Origin: JAGWRI01 sp035700805
GTDB taxonomy: Bacteria; Gemmatimonadota; Gemmatimonadetes; Gemmatimonadales; Gemmatimonadaceae
Length of the DNA stretch: 64,000 nt
Direction of reading: 5' to 3'
Assembly: GCA_035700805.1 (NCBI GenBank)
Contig: DASSOG010000023.1
Span: 10,495-74,494 of the forward strand
Part shown: one piece after another, positions 1 to 8,416 of the stretch
Layout of the letters: every line of letters starts with the position of its first letter
Position numbering within the stretch: the stretch's first letter is position 1
Notes under the pieces: generated by a model
What the model was told of the DNA's origin: nothing
Database searches by the model: none
The model's input: only the letters and a program-made list of their open reading frames with translations
Translations under genes and position numbers: made by a program

Positions 1-971
1 TCGCGCACGCGCCACACGGAACCGAAGGATCCACTGCCCAGCGGCGCCAGCACGTCGTAGTCGTCGCCCAGTGCCCAGCGCAGGCGGGCCTCCTCGGATT
101 CGTCGGGGGCCGCGGTGTCCTCGTCACTCAGGATGAACATCGTGCGGCTGCCGACCACGCGGTCCACGGCGCGCAGCATGGCGGCGATGCCTGGAAAGCG
201 CTCAGACGGATCCGGGGACAGCGCGCGGTCCAGCACGGCCGCTACGGATTTGGGACAGTCGGGGCGGACCAGCAGGATGGGCGGCGCATCGTGTGCTGGC
301 GGCAATTCACCAGTCAGCGAGTAGAAACACAGCGCGGCCAACTGCCACTGGTCGGTGGCGGGCGTAGGCGTCCACGGAGAATCCCGCCATTCACGGGGTC
401 TGGGCATCCACTTGGGATCGGGGGCCAGCCGGTCGGGGATCTCCGCCCGCGGTATCGCCCATTCCCAGCCCAGCATCCACAGCCGTCCCATGGGGGCAAT
501 CCAGACTGTCTCGGGGGAAACCGCCCCATGCGTGGAGCCGGCGTCGTGCAAGTAGGAAATGGCGGAACCGACCTCGCGCATGACGCGGAGCATCGCGGGC
601 ACGTCGTCGGTGCCCGCGCGCCGGACGCGGGCGCCCACGGTTTCGCCGGCAATCCAGCGCCGGAGGTACCCCGGCCCGTACGGTCGCTGCGCGTCGGTGG
701 ACCAGTAGTGGTATGTGGTGGGCACCGCCGGGTGATTGCGGTGGGCCAGATGCCGAGCCTCCGAGGCCAGCCACGCCGCGTGGGAGGGCTCGGGCACGCT
801 CACCAGCGAGAGCGAACGTCCCAGGGCGTCCACCAGTTCCTGGTAGTGGCGGTGGCCAAAGCGCAACCCTTCAGGGCCCCAGGCCCAGTTGGGGGGTAAC
901 TCCCAGCCCGCCAGGTGCGGCGGCAGTTGGTGGGTGACCGCGTAGGGGTCGGGCGGAGCGGCGTGCGTCAC
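1..971 (-). CDS. Tandem kinase-domain protein (degenerate kinase then Ser/Thr kinase), 3' part beyond window
   Basis: The reading frame opens at a GTG (971) directly after an in-frame TAG and stays open to the left edge, so only the first 323 residues are visible. Residues 20-275 look like a protein kinase fold without catalytic residues: the segment ISYLHDAGSTHGAVSPETVW (about 139-156) sits where HRDLKPxN should be but reads THG, the DFG position reads LGW, and no lysine is visible in the N-lobe. From residue 305 a second kinase domain begins with an intact glycine loop, GSGSFGSVWRVR, and continues out of the window. Eukaryote-like Ser/Thr kinases with this loop phosphorylate proteins; the first domain is probably a pseudokinase regulator. 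It lies 12 nt behind a small upstream gene, suggesting one transcript. The lysine, HRD and DFG of the second domain are outside the window, so its activity is inferred. Confidence 0.8.
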   Translation of the reverse strand, partial: MTHAAPPDPYAVTHQLPPHLAGWELPPNWAWGPEGLRFGHRHYQELVDALGRSLSLVSVPEPSHAAWLASEARHLAHRNHPAVPTTYHYWSTDAQRPYGPGYLRRWIAGETVGARVRRAGTDDVPAMLRVMREVGSAISYLHDAGSTHGAVSPETVWIAPMGRLWMLGWEWAIPRAEIPDRLAPDPKWMPRPREWRDSPWTPTPATDQWQLAALCFYSLTGELPPAHDAPPILLVRPDCPKSVAAVLDRALSPDPSERFPGIAAMLRAVDRVVGSRTMFILSDEDTAAPDESEEARLRWALGDDYDVLAPLGSGSFGSVWRVR

Positions 972-983
972 GGTGAGCGGAAT

Positions 984-1340
984 CTACATCCGCGATTCAG
1001 AAAGAATCTCCTGGGCGCTCTTGGCAAGCTCCGGGATTCCCACGATGTCCGGCCGGACCGCCACCTCCACGACTTCCACGCGCTGGGGCCCGCCATCGCC
1101 ACGCGGCGCCGACTGCACCGACGGGACGCGCAACGTGACGGCAATCACGCGCCAGCAGGTGCTGGGCCCGTCGAGCACCCCTTTTGCATCCACGACGTCC
1201 AGCAGGAGCATCTCGCCGGCCACGGGCACGACCGCGCTGGCACACTCGGCGAGCACCTGTTCCGGTCGGTCGTGTCTGACGACGCGCAGGGTGAACATCG
1301 AGAGGAGTCGGGGGTTGGGGCACTCGGCGCGCCCTGGCAA
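984..1340 (-). CDS. Small hypothetical protein upstream of the kinase
   Basis: A 118-residue frame that starts with TTG; a more natural ATG lies about 14 codons downstream near 1298 (MFTLRVVRHDRP), giving about 104 residues. I do not recognise a family. It is rich in alternating hydrophobic and charged residues (VVEVAVRPD, LLLDVVDA), suggesting a small beta-rich domain; no signal peptide or membrane helix is visible. Its TAG stop is 12 nt before the GTG of the kinase gene on the same strand, so it is probably co-transcribed and may be a partner or regulator of the kinase. That link is an inference from position only. Confidence 0.55.
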   Translation of the reverse strand: MPGRAECPNPRLLSMFTLRVVRHDRPEQVLAECASAVVPVAGEMLLLDVVDAKGVLDGPSTCWRVIAVTLRVPSVQSAPRGDGGPQRVEVVEVAVRPDIVGIPELAKSAQEILSESRM

Positions 1341-1462
1341 CGGCGCGGCGGACGGAATGGACAGGAAGGTATTGGCGAACTAACTCGTACACTAGGGGAA
1401 ACGGCTCGGCGCTGGTCCAGTGGTGAAACCCCGGGCCGCGCGGCGCGTACGCCTCAGGAAGA

Positions 1463-1759
1463 ATGCAACCGGGGGGTCCCGTGCTTCAATTCATCGGTTT
1501 CGCGGCCACGGCCGCCGCCACAATTTTCGGGTACATCGCCGCTCGGCGTTTCGTGGCGAACAAGCTGCGATACGTGGACGGGATTCATTCCATCAAGGCG
1601 CCCATCGTCTCCGGCGTGGTGGCGGCGCTGATCGCGACCCCCGTCGTGTGGCTCTTGCCCCTGATTGGCGGCGGCACGGCGCTCCTGTTCGGCGCCGGTG
1701 TCGCGTTTGGGGTGGCCAACGGCAGTCGCGAAGTCCGCAAGCGCCTGACCAGCGGCTGA
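1463..1759 (+). CDS. Small membrane protein, hypothetical
   Basis: A 98-residue protein with two hydrophobic stretches, about residues 8-26 and 47-85, the second long enough for two helices, and a basic C-terminus (EVRKRLTSG). The ATG at 1463 follows an AGGA at short spacing; a GTG at 1481 preceded by a G-run is an alternative start. No family recognised. It stands alone between two minus-strand genes and converges with the phosphatase gene. The length, membrane pattern and start context support a real gene, but nothing shows its function. Confidence 0.55.
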   Translation: MQPGGPVLQFIGFAATAAATIFGYIAARRFVANKLRYVDGIHSIKAPIVSGVVAALIATPVVWLLPLIGGGTALLFGAGVAFGVANGSREVRKRLTSG

Positions 1760-1792
1760 TCCCGGCGACGGCCGAACCGGGCGCGCGCGGCC

Positions 1793-2596
1793 TCAGGGCA
1801 CCGGGTTGGCCTGCCACGAGCCGTAGAGCGCGTTAGGCAGCAGGAACCAGGACGCTCCAAAGTTGGACAGCAGCGAGTCGGCCGCCGACGGGGAGCGCAG
1901 CGCCTGCGACCCGCCGGGAAAATCCTGGATGTTGTCCCCCACCCACATCACCACGTCCACCGGCGGAAGTGTGGACGGCGCGACTCCCCGCTGCACGGCG
2001 CGGAACCTGGGATTCTTATCATCCGGCGACCCCGCGGCCTTGCAGATCACCTGGTCAAAGGGCACCTGGTCGCGTCGCAGGTTCTCGCGCGTGGCGTCGC
2101 AGACGGAATCGTCCCGGTTGGTGACGATCACCACGCGGCCTCCGAGCGCGCGGACGCGCTGCGTGAACGCCACCGCGCCCGGCAGCGCCGGCGCGGCGCC
2201 GCGCAGCACCCATGCATTCCAGCTTGCGTTGGTATAGGGCAGCCCGGCGCGCAGGCGCTCGAGTTCGTACAGCGAGTTGTCGAGGATGGTCTCGTCGGCG
2301 TCCAGGATCACGCCCCACGTGCCGGCCGCATGTCCCGCGCTGCGGGTGGCCAACGCGGAGTCGGCGGCCCGGTACACCTGCAGGTACAGCACACGATGCT
2401 CGGCCGAGGCCCGGGTCCAGCGGAGGGCTCCATACACGGTGTCGGTTTTCGCGGCGGGCGCGGGGGCCTGGGCGGTGGTCCCCGCCGGGACGGTCGGCGC
2501 GCAGGCGGCGGCCGCGGAGAGCGCAAGAGTCCAGGCCAGGGTGGCCATGCGGCCGTGCGGGGTGATGGGCGGGCGGACGGGCGTATGGGATGTCAT
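1793..2596 (-). CDS. HAD acid phosphatase, lipoprotein e(P4)/class B-like
   Basis: A 267-residue lipoprotein. An N-terminal hydrophobic stretch ends in SAAAAC with Cys32 as the likely lipidated residue; an alternative ATG at 2548 (residue 17) gives a shorter, more typical signal peptide. The HAD nucleophile motif is GVILDADETILDN (Asp99, Asp101), followed by VVIVTNRDD (motif II region) and VDVVMWVGDNIQDF (motif III/IV acidic residues). This pattern matches the acid phosphatase family that includes Haemophilus e(P4), which removes phosphate from nucleotides and other monoesters in the periplasm or at the outer membrane. It lies 27 nt downstream of the antiporter gene's stop neighbourhood but on the same strand, so a shared transcript is possible. 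Family call is firm; substrate is not known. Confidence 0.85.
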   Translation of the reverse strand: MTSHTPVRPPITPHGRMATLAWTLALSAAAACAPTVPAGTTAQAPAPAAKTDTVYGALRWTRASAEHRVLYLQVYRAADSALATRSAGHAAGTWGVILDADETILDNSLYELERLRAGLPYTNASWNAWVLRGAAPALPGAVAFTQRVRALGGRVVIVTNRDDSVCDATRENLRRDQVPFDQVICKAAGSPDDKNPRFRAVQRGVAPSTLPPVDVVMWVGDNIQDFPGGSQALRSPSAADSLLSNFGASWFLLPNALYGSWQANPVP

Positions 2597-2623
2597 ATGA
2601 CGATATGGGTGAGGTGGCAGGTG

Positions 2624-4723
2624 TCAGCCGGCCTGTATGGCGGCGGTGGGTATCTGTGCGTGCTCGATCAGGGCGACGCCGGCGGCCAGGGCGTCCCGGG
2701 AGCCGGCCAGAACCAGCAGGTCGCCCGCGTACAGGCGCGTGGTGGCCGCGGGCGCGGCGATGGGAGCGCGGCTGCCGTCCCCGGGGAGGATCACAATGGC
2801 GCTCGCGCCGGTGACAGCGCGCAGGTTGACTTCTGCGAGTGTGCGGCCGGCTACCGGGCCGGCTCCCTCCACGGTGGCAAGCCGCAGGTCGCCCAGCCCG
2901 GAGAGTTCATCCGCGACGTCCTCCAACGCCTGTTCCAGCGCAGTCGGTGAAGCGCCAGCCGCGCGTCGTGGCTCCAGTGCCGCGATGATCAACTCACCGC
3001 CGGAGCGGACATATGCCGTCAGGCCGCCGGCGGTACGCCATGCGCCGGCGGTCAGTGCGACGACCGCGATGAGCGGCAGGATGATGGGCGCGGCATGCGG
3101 GACAAACGGCTGCGTCACGGCCGCCACCGGCAGCAGCACCGCGAGGAGCACCACCGCCTGCAGGATGCCGAGCAGCGCGCGCCGCGGCGCGTCGGCCAGT
3201 AGCGAGCGCTGCCAGGTGGGGGCGGGCAGGGCCCGGACCGAGAGTACGAACGCCAGTCGCCGTGCGGCGCGCAGCAGTTGGGCCAGGATGGGCACGGCGA
3301 GCACGAGGCCGACCGCCATGACGAGCCCGATCGCGGCTGAGTGTGGCCATCCCCAGGCGCGCGTGATGGCGCCGGCCACCGGGGTTGAGTCGGTCGCCAC
3401 GCCGACGATCACGACGGTCAGGAAGATCCCGTCCAGCGCGAGGCGGCGTACCAGCCGCCGGATGCGCGCCCGGCCGCCCGACGTTCGGTCGCGTTCCGCG
3501 AGTGACTCGAACCACGAGGCATAGAGCGCGGCCATCACCTGCACTCCGCGAGGCAGGCGACGCTCGATGGCAATGGCCGCCGGGCGGGCCGCTTTGATGA
3601 ACCACGGGGTGGTGAATGTGGTCAGCGCGGAGACCGCGACGATGATGGCATACAGCTCCGGGCGGATGACCCCGGCCGCGGTCCCGATCCCCGCGACAAT
3701 GAATGAGAATTCGCCAATTTGCGTAAGGCTCATACCGGCTTCGATGGATGGGCGCAGTCCATTGCCGGTGAAGAACGCGCCGGCGGTCACGCCCAGGACC
3801 TTGCCCCCGATCACCAGCCCGGTGAACAGCAGCACGGCGGGCCAGTGCGCTACCAGCACGCGAGGATCCAGGAGCATGCCCACGGAGACGAAGAAGACGG
3901 CGACGAACAGGTCGCGCACGGGTTCCACCAGGTGGATGATCCGCTCGCTTTGCCCCGATTCGGCGCACAGCGACCCGCCGATGAACGCCCCGAGGGCCAC
4001 CGAGTACCCCATGCCGAGCGCGGCAAGCGACGCGGCAAAGCAGGCGCCGACGCTCACTACCAGCAGGACCTCGCCGCTGCCTGAGCGTGCGGCGGCGCGG
4101 ACCGCGCGTGGAACGATCAGCGCGCCGAGCGTGATGAGCGCCACGAGAAAGGTGATGAGCCGCGCGGCCGTGATGCCGATCTCCCCCAGCGACATCTCCT
4201 GGCCTGCCGCGACGGTGGTCAACCCGGCGATGAGGATGATGGCGATGAGGTCCTCCACGATCAGGATGCCGAGGACCAGGCTGGGGGTCTTCCCGTCGCT
4301 GGCGCGGGTGGCAAAGGCGCGCGTCACGATCGTGGTACTGGAGCACACCAGCATCGCGCCGGCGAACAGGCATTCGACGGTGGACCACCCCATGGCCTGG
4401 GCCGCCACGTACCCCAGCACGAACATGATGCTGGTTTCCGTAAGGGCGGCCATCCCGGACGAGCTCGCGGTGGCCATGACGCGTCGCAGCCGGAATTCGA
4501 GGCCGATGGCGAACATCAGCAGGATGACACCCAGCTCCGACAGGTCGCGGACGGTGGCGTCATGCGCGGAGAGCGGCACGAGGAGGTTCGGCCCCACGAT
4601 CATGCCCGCCAGCAGGTAGCCGAACACCAGCGGCTGCTTCAGCCACTGGAACAGGAGCGTGGTGGCCGCCGCGACGCTGAACACGATCGCGAGGTCCCGA
4701 AAGAACGTGTCCGGGGAGATCAT
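2624..4723 (-). CDS. CPA2-family cation:proton antiporter with extra membrane module and RCK_C domain
   Basis: A 699-residue membrane protein. The ATG at 4723 (MISPDTFFRDL) is preceded by AGGAA at good spacing; a longer frame reaches 4816 but adds a non-hydrophobic leader. Residues 1-395 form the KefB/YbaL-like sodium/proton exchanger domain, with the typical SLTQIGEFSFIVAG and FFVSVGMLLDP segments. Residues 430-590 contain about four further hydrophobic helices where KefB/YbaL proteins usually carry a soluble RCK_N (Rossmann) domain. The last 100 residues look like an RCK_C (TrkA_C) regulatory domain. The protein probably exchanges potassium or sodium for protons across the inner membrane and is gated by a ligand at the RCK_C domain. 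The gene diverges from comM. Confidence 0.88.
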   Translation of the reverse strand: MISPDTFFRDLAIVFSVAAATTLLFQWLKQPLVFGYLLAGMIVGPNLLVPLSAHDATVRDLSELGVILLMFAIGLEFRLRRVMATASSSGMAALTETSIMFVLGYVAAQAMGWSTVECLFAGAMLVCSSTTIVTRAFATRASDGKTPSLVLGILIVEDLIAIILIAGLTTVAAGQEMSLGEIGITAARLITFLVALITLGALIVPRAVRAAARSGSGEVLLVVSVGACFAASLAALGMGYSVALGAFIGGSLCAESGQSERIIHLVEPVRDLFVAVFFVSVGMLLDPRVLVAHWPAVLLFTGLVIGGKVLGVTAGAFFTGNGLRPSIEAGMSLTQIGEFSFIVAGIGTAAGVIRPELYAIIVAVSALTTFTTPWFIKAARPAAIAIERRLPRGVQVMAALYASWFESLAERDRTSGGRARIRRLVRRLALDGIFLTVVIVGVATDSTPVAGAITRAWGWPHSAAIGLVMAVGLVLAVPILAQLLRAARRLAFVLSVRALPAPTWQRSLLADAPRRALLGILQAVVLLAVLLPVAAVTQPFVPHAAPIILPLIAVVALTAGAWRTAGGLTAYVRSGGELIIAALEPRRAAGASPTALEQALEDVADELSGLGDLRLATVEGAGPVAGRTLAEVNLRAVTGASAIVILPGDGSRAPIAAPAATTRLYAGDLLVLAGSRDALAAGVALIEHAQIPTAAIQAG

Positions 4724-4917
4724 CGGCGTTCCTGCGCGTCGGGCATGAGAGGTACGATACGCGCTCGCGCCGCGCGACGGGAGGCAGTGGGCGATTCCGG
4801 CTGCCAGGGCTCCCATCTGATGCCTGCCGGCGTCGCGGGATCGAGCGCCTGCCGGAATGCGATGAGGGGCGAGACCGATAGGTGCGATACCGCGATGCCA
4901 CGCCCGGAAATTGGGGC

Positions 4918-6438
4918 ATGCTTGCCGCCATCCGCACGGCCGCCGTCCTCGGCATCGACGCGTATGAGGTCACGGTGGAGGTTGACGTCTCCCCGGGACT
5001 GCCGCAGTGGAGCATCGTGGGGCTGCCGTCCAGCTCCATCAAGGAGAGTCGCGAACGCGTGCTGGCGGCGCTCGCAAACTCCGGCTTCACGCTGCCCCCG
5101 CGGCGGATCACCATCAGCCTCTCGCCGGCCGATGTCCACAAGACGGGCGCGGCGTTCGACCTGCCCATTGCCATCGGGCTGCTGACGGCGCTCGGCGTGG
5201 TGCCGGAGTCCGTGGCCGACCGCGTGGCCATCCTGGGCGAGCTTGGGCTGGATGGCTCCGTGCGCGCGGTGCGTGGTGTGCTGCCCGTCGCGCGCCGCGT
5301 CGCGGCGGCAACGCCGGCGTTGACGCTCGTGCTGCCACCCGCCAACGCCGCGGAAGGGGCGCTCGTGGACTCCGCGGTGCTGGCGGCGCCGGCATCGCTG
5401 GGGCAACTGGTGGAGTGGCTGCGGGCTGGAGCGCTGCCGGCGCCGGAAGTGGCGGCGGCGCCGGGCGCCGCCGCGGACTCGACGGACTTTGCCGACGTGG
5501 TGGGGCAGGAGAGCGCCAAGCGGGCGCTGGAGATCGCGGCAGCCGGAGGTCATAACGTATTACTTATAGGACCGCCGGGCGCGGGCAAGACGATGCTGGC
5601 CCGGCGGCTGCCGTCCATCCTGCCCGCGCTGTCCAGCGAGGAAGCCCTGGAGGTGACGTCCATTCATTCGGTGGCGGGGCTGACCAACGGGGCGCGGGCG
5701 TGCCTCACCCAGCGGCCCTTCCGCGCGCCGCATCACACGATCAGTCCGGCGGGGCTGGTGGGTGGCGGCGGGGTGCCGCGTCCGGGGGAGGTGAGCCTGG
5801 CGCATCACGGGGTGCTGTTCCTGGACGAGATGCCGGAATTTCCCCGATATGTCCTGGAGGCGCTGCGGCAACCCATGGAAGACGGCCGCGTGGTGATTTC
5901 ACGGGCCGCGCAGGCGGTGTGCTTCCCCGCGCGGTTCACGCTGGTGGGGGCCATGAATCCATGTCCGTGCGGGCATGCCGGGTCGGAGACGCGCGCGTGC
6001 GTGTGCGCGGAGAGCGAGATCCAGCGCTACCGGGCGCGGCTGTCGGGGCCCCTGCTGGATCGCATAGACATGCACGTCACGGTGGGTGCGGTCCCCATGC
6101 GGGAACTCGGAAGCGGGGGTGCGGCGGAGGCCGAGCGCTCGGCGGAGATCCGACGGCGCGTGGAGGCGGCGCGGAGCGTGCAGGGACTGCGCTATGCGAA
6201 GCGCGCGGGTGAGCGCTGCAACGCGCACGCCGCCGGCCGCTGGCTGGACCTGCACGGCGGGCTCACCGCCGAGGCTCGGCAACTGCTCGCCGGCGCGGCC
6301 GACGGGATGCACCTCTCCGCGCGGGCGTACCACCGCGTGATCAAGGTGGCGCGGACCATTGCCGACCTGGCGGGGGAAAAGCACGCAGGGCCTCCGCATG
6401 TGGCGGAGGCCCTGCGTTACCGGGCCAGGCTTTCCTGA
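4918..6438 (+). CDS. comM: YifB/ComM family Mg-chelatase-like AAA+ ATPase
   Basis: A 506-residue protein starting at ATG 4918 (MLAAIRTAAVLGID), the usual start of this family. The N-terminal ChlI-like fold (about 20-140) carries GLPSSSIKESRERV; the AAA+ domain follows with Walker A GPPGAGKTML near residue 218 and Walker B VLFLDEMPEF; a C-terminal Mg_chelatase_C domain ends with HVAEALRYR. ComM is a hexameric helicase that promotes branch migration of incoming DNA during natural transformation. A 14-bp inverted repeat lies inside the last codons and seems to serve as terminator for the facing operon. No other competence gene is next to it. Confidence 0.92.
   Translation: MLAAIRTAAVLGIDAYEVTVEVDVSPGLPQWSIVGLPSSSIKESRERVLAALANSGFTLPPRRITISLSPADVHKTGAAFDLPIAIGLLTALGVVPESVADRVAILGELGLDGSVRAVRGVLPVARRVAAATPALTLVLPPANAAEGALVDSAVLAAPASLGQLVEWLRAGALPAPEVAAAPGAAADSTDFADVVGQESAKRALEIAAAGGHNVLLIGPPGAGKTMLARRLPSILPALSSEEALEVTSIHSVAGLTNGARACLTQRPFRAPHHTISPAGLVGGGGVPRPGEVSLAHHGVLFLDEMPEFPRYVLEALRQPMEDGRVVISRAAQAVCFPARFTLVGAMNPCPCGHAGSETRACVCAESEIQRYRARLSGPLLDRIDMHVTVGAVPMRELGSGGAAEAERSAEIRRRVEAARSVQGLRYAKRAGERCNAHAAGRWLDLHGGLTAEARQLLAGAADGMHLSARAYHRVIKVARTIADLAGEKHAGPPHVAEALRYRARLS
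6384..6416 (-). terminator. Rho-independent terminator hairpin inside the 3' end of comM
   Basis: Two perfect 14-bp arms (6384-6397 and 6403-6416) with a 5-nt loop. Read on the minus strand the hairpin is followed by TGCTTTTCCCCC, a terminator-like T run. It lies 36 nt past the stop of the LVIVD gene, so it most likely ends the DUF305/LVIVD transcript while also coding for the last residues of ComM. Confidence 0.7.
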
Positions 6439-6451
6439 CCCGGGTTCGTGA

Positions 6452-8416
6452 CTACTGCGTGGACATCCGCTTCACCACGCCGGCGAGCAGGCGGACGCGG
6501 CGCGGATCGCTTGAGCCGGCCACGTCGCGATCCAGATCCGCCCCGAGGCCGCGGAGGGCGGTCCGACGGGCGGCACCGCTCGCGCCCTGGGCGCGGTCCA
6601 GCGTGGCCTTGATGGCGGTGGTTCGGGCGGCGGGCAAGCCGTTGTCGCGCACCAGCTGATCCAGGTACGCGCGGGCCACCGGGAATGCATCGGGCCAGGA
6701 GAGCCGGGGCTGGCTTTGCGGGTTGTACACGTCCATGTGCACCAGGGCCGCGGCGTCGATCTCGTTCTGCGTCAGGTCCGCGGTGGGCGTGAGCTTGAAG
6801 ACATCCAGCCCGCGGGCGATTTCCGAGCCGTAGACATAGCCGTTGTAGTAATACCCGCCCCAGTACCCGCCCAGGACCAGCCTGGTGGAGTCAATGGGGC
6901 CCTGGTCGTAGTAGGCGATCTCCCTGGGCTGGGCCGGATCCGTGAAATCATATATAGAAATGCCGCCCTGGTACCAGGCCTGCACCATGATGTCGCGTCC
7001 CGGCACCGGCACCAGGCCGCCGTTGTGCGCCACGCAATTCTCCTCGGGGGTCTGGGCTGCCGGCATCTTGAAGTAGCCGACGTGCGTCAGGTGCCGGTCG
7101 GTGATCGTGAAGATCGCGTCGGCGCCCCAGTCCAGGGGATCGCTGGCCCGGCACTTGGCCTGCGTGCCGCCGCCCCACTCGTCGGTGAACAGCATCGAGG
7201 TGGCGGCGTTGTTGAACGTGGCCGAGTGCCAGAAGGCAAAGTTCGAGTCGGCCATCGCCTGGATACGCACCGGATTTTCTGGGTTGCTGATATCCAGCAA
7301 CAAGCCGTAGCCCGAGCAGGCGCCGCCGGCCAGGCCGGCCGCGGGGTACACGGTGATGTCGTGGCACTGCGACGGACCACTCGCAACCTGGTTCCCGGTG
7401 CGCCGCGGAAAGTTGACGCCGAGCTGCGTCAGCGTGTCCTGGGCCGCATCGGCGCGCGGGTCGTCCTGGCCGCCGTAGATCAGGACCACGAGCTGCCGGG
7501 CCGCGCGCGCGGAATCGTCAGCGGTGGCGGTGGCGGGCAGGCCGATGCGCGAGAGGAATCGGCGCGCCTGGGCCAGGCCGGCGCCGTTGGCCGTATCGGC
7601 CACCGAGACGCCGTGCGTGGCGGGCGCCGTAAGGTCGCTGAAGATGCGCGGGTGACTGACGATGGCGGCCTGCTCGGGGTGAGCGAGCGGGACCTTGATG
7701 ACTTCGATGCGGAAGAGCGCGGAGCTGGGGTCATCGACGCCGCCCCCCGCTTCGCAGCCGGCCATCTCGCTGGATGACCGCACCCGGGCCAGGCCGGAGA
7801 CGTACACGTACACCACGCCCTTGTCGTGCGGGTCGGGCAGGAGGGTGTGCGTATGGGAGCCGCGGCAGGTCTGCACGGCGGCCACTTGCTTCGGGCGTGC
7901 CGGATCACTGATATCAAAGATCCGGATGCCGAGCATGCGCTCCTTGCTCACCGAGTCCTTGATCCCCTGCGTTCCGCAGTCGAGGCGGCTGCCGCCGTTT
8001 TCCGCGGAGACGAACAGCAGGTGGCCGTACACGGAGACGTCGCCCTGTTCGGTGAAGCACACCTTGGCGGCGGTGAGCCTGGGCTTCGCGGGATTCGCGA
8101 TATCCCAGACCTGGATGCCGCTGAAGTTGCCCTGATAGAGGTAGTTGCCGGCGAAGGCGAGGTCGGAATTGGCGTAGGTGAGCCCGCCCGGATCATTGGG
8201 ATGGAACACGTCGGGCTTGTTGACGTGGGCTACGCGAGTCATGCCCTCCGAGGCCACGCCCGCGTTGTAGAGGCCGGCCGACAGGCCGACGCGTGGGTCG
8301 GTGGTGCTGGCCTGCGCGCTCGCGGCGGCGGGCATGACAATGGCGGCGACCAGCGCGCCGGCGGCGAGCGTGGAGTGGGTACGACGGGCCCAGCGGGCAA
8401 GGGAGGAGGGTCTCAT
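6452..8416 (-). CDS. Secreted LVIVD-repeat protein
   Basis: A 654-residue protein with a clear signal peptide (basic start, hydrophobic 15-30, cleavage near ASAQA). The body contains repeated segments of the type QVWDIANPAKPRL, RIFDISDPARPKQVA, LLDISNPENPVRI and SIYDFTDPAQPREIAY, which are LVIVD repeats forming a beta-propeller-like fold. It is probably exported to the periplasm or cell surface; the function of LVIVD proteins is not well defined. Several paired cysteines (CRGSH, CEAGGG, CHDI, CSGYG) may form disulfides. Its ATG overlaps the TGA of the DUF305 gene (ATGA), so the two are translationally coupled. Confidence 0.85.
   Translation of the reverse strand: MRPSSLARWARRTHSTLAAGALVAAIVMPAAASAQASTTDPRVGLSAGLYNAGVASEGMTRVAHVNKPDVFHPNDPGGLTYANSDLAFAGNYLYQGNFSGIQVWDIANPAKPRLTAAKVCFTEQGDVSVYGHLLFVSAENGGSRLDCGTQGIKDSVSKERMLGIRIFDISDPARPKQVAAVQTCRGSHTHTLLPDPHDKGVVYVYVSGLARVRSSSEMAGCEAGGGVDDPSSALFRIEVIKVPLAHPEQAAIVSHPRIFSDLTAPATHGVSVADTANGAGLAQARRFLSRIGLPATATADDSARAARQLVVLIYGGQDDPRADAAQDTLTQLGVNFPRRTGNQVASGPSQCHDITVYPAAGLAGGACSGYGLLLDISNPENPVRIQAMADSNFAFWHSATFNNAATSMLFTDEWGGGTQAKCRASDPLDWGADAIFTITDRHLTHVGYFKMPAAQTPEENCVAHNGGLVPVPGRDIMVQAWYQGGISIYDFTDPAQPREIAYYDQGPIDSTRLVLGGYWGGYYYNGYVYGSEIARGLDVFKLTPTADLTQNEIDAAALVHMDVYNPQSQPRLSWPDAFPVARAYLDQLVRDNGLPAARTTAIKATLDRAQGASGAARRTALRGLGADLDRDVAGSSDPRRVRLLAGVVKRMSTQ

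Noticed and set aside
291..899. Plus-strand and alternative minus-strand frames in the first kilobase
   Set aside because: The third minus-strand frame reads as a kinase-like protein with a clear glycine loop at the left edge, so the others are shadows.
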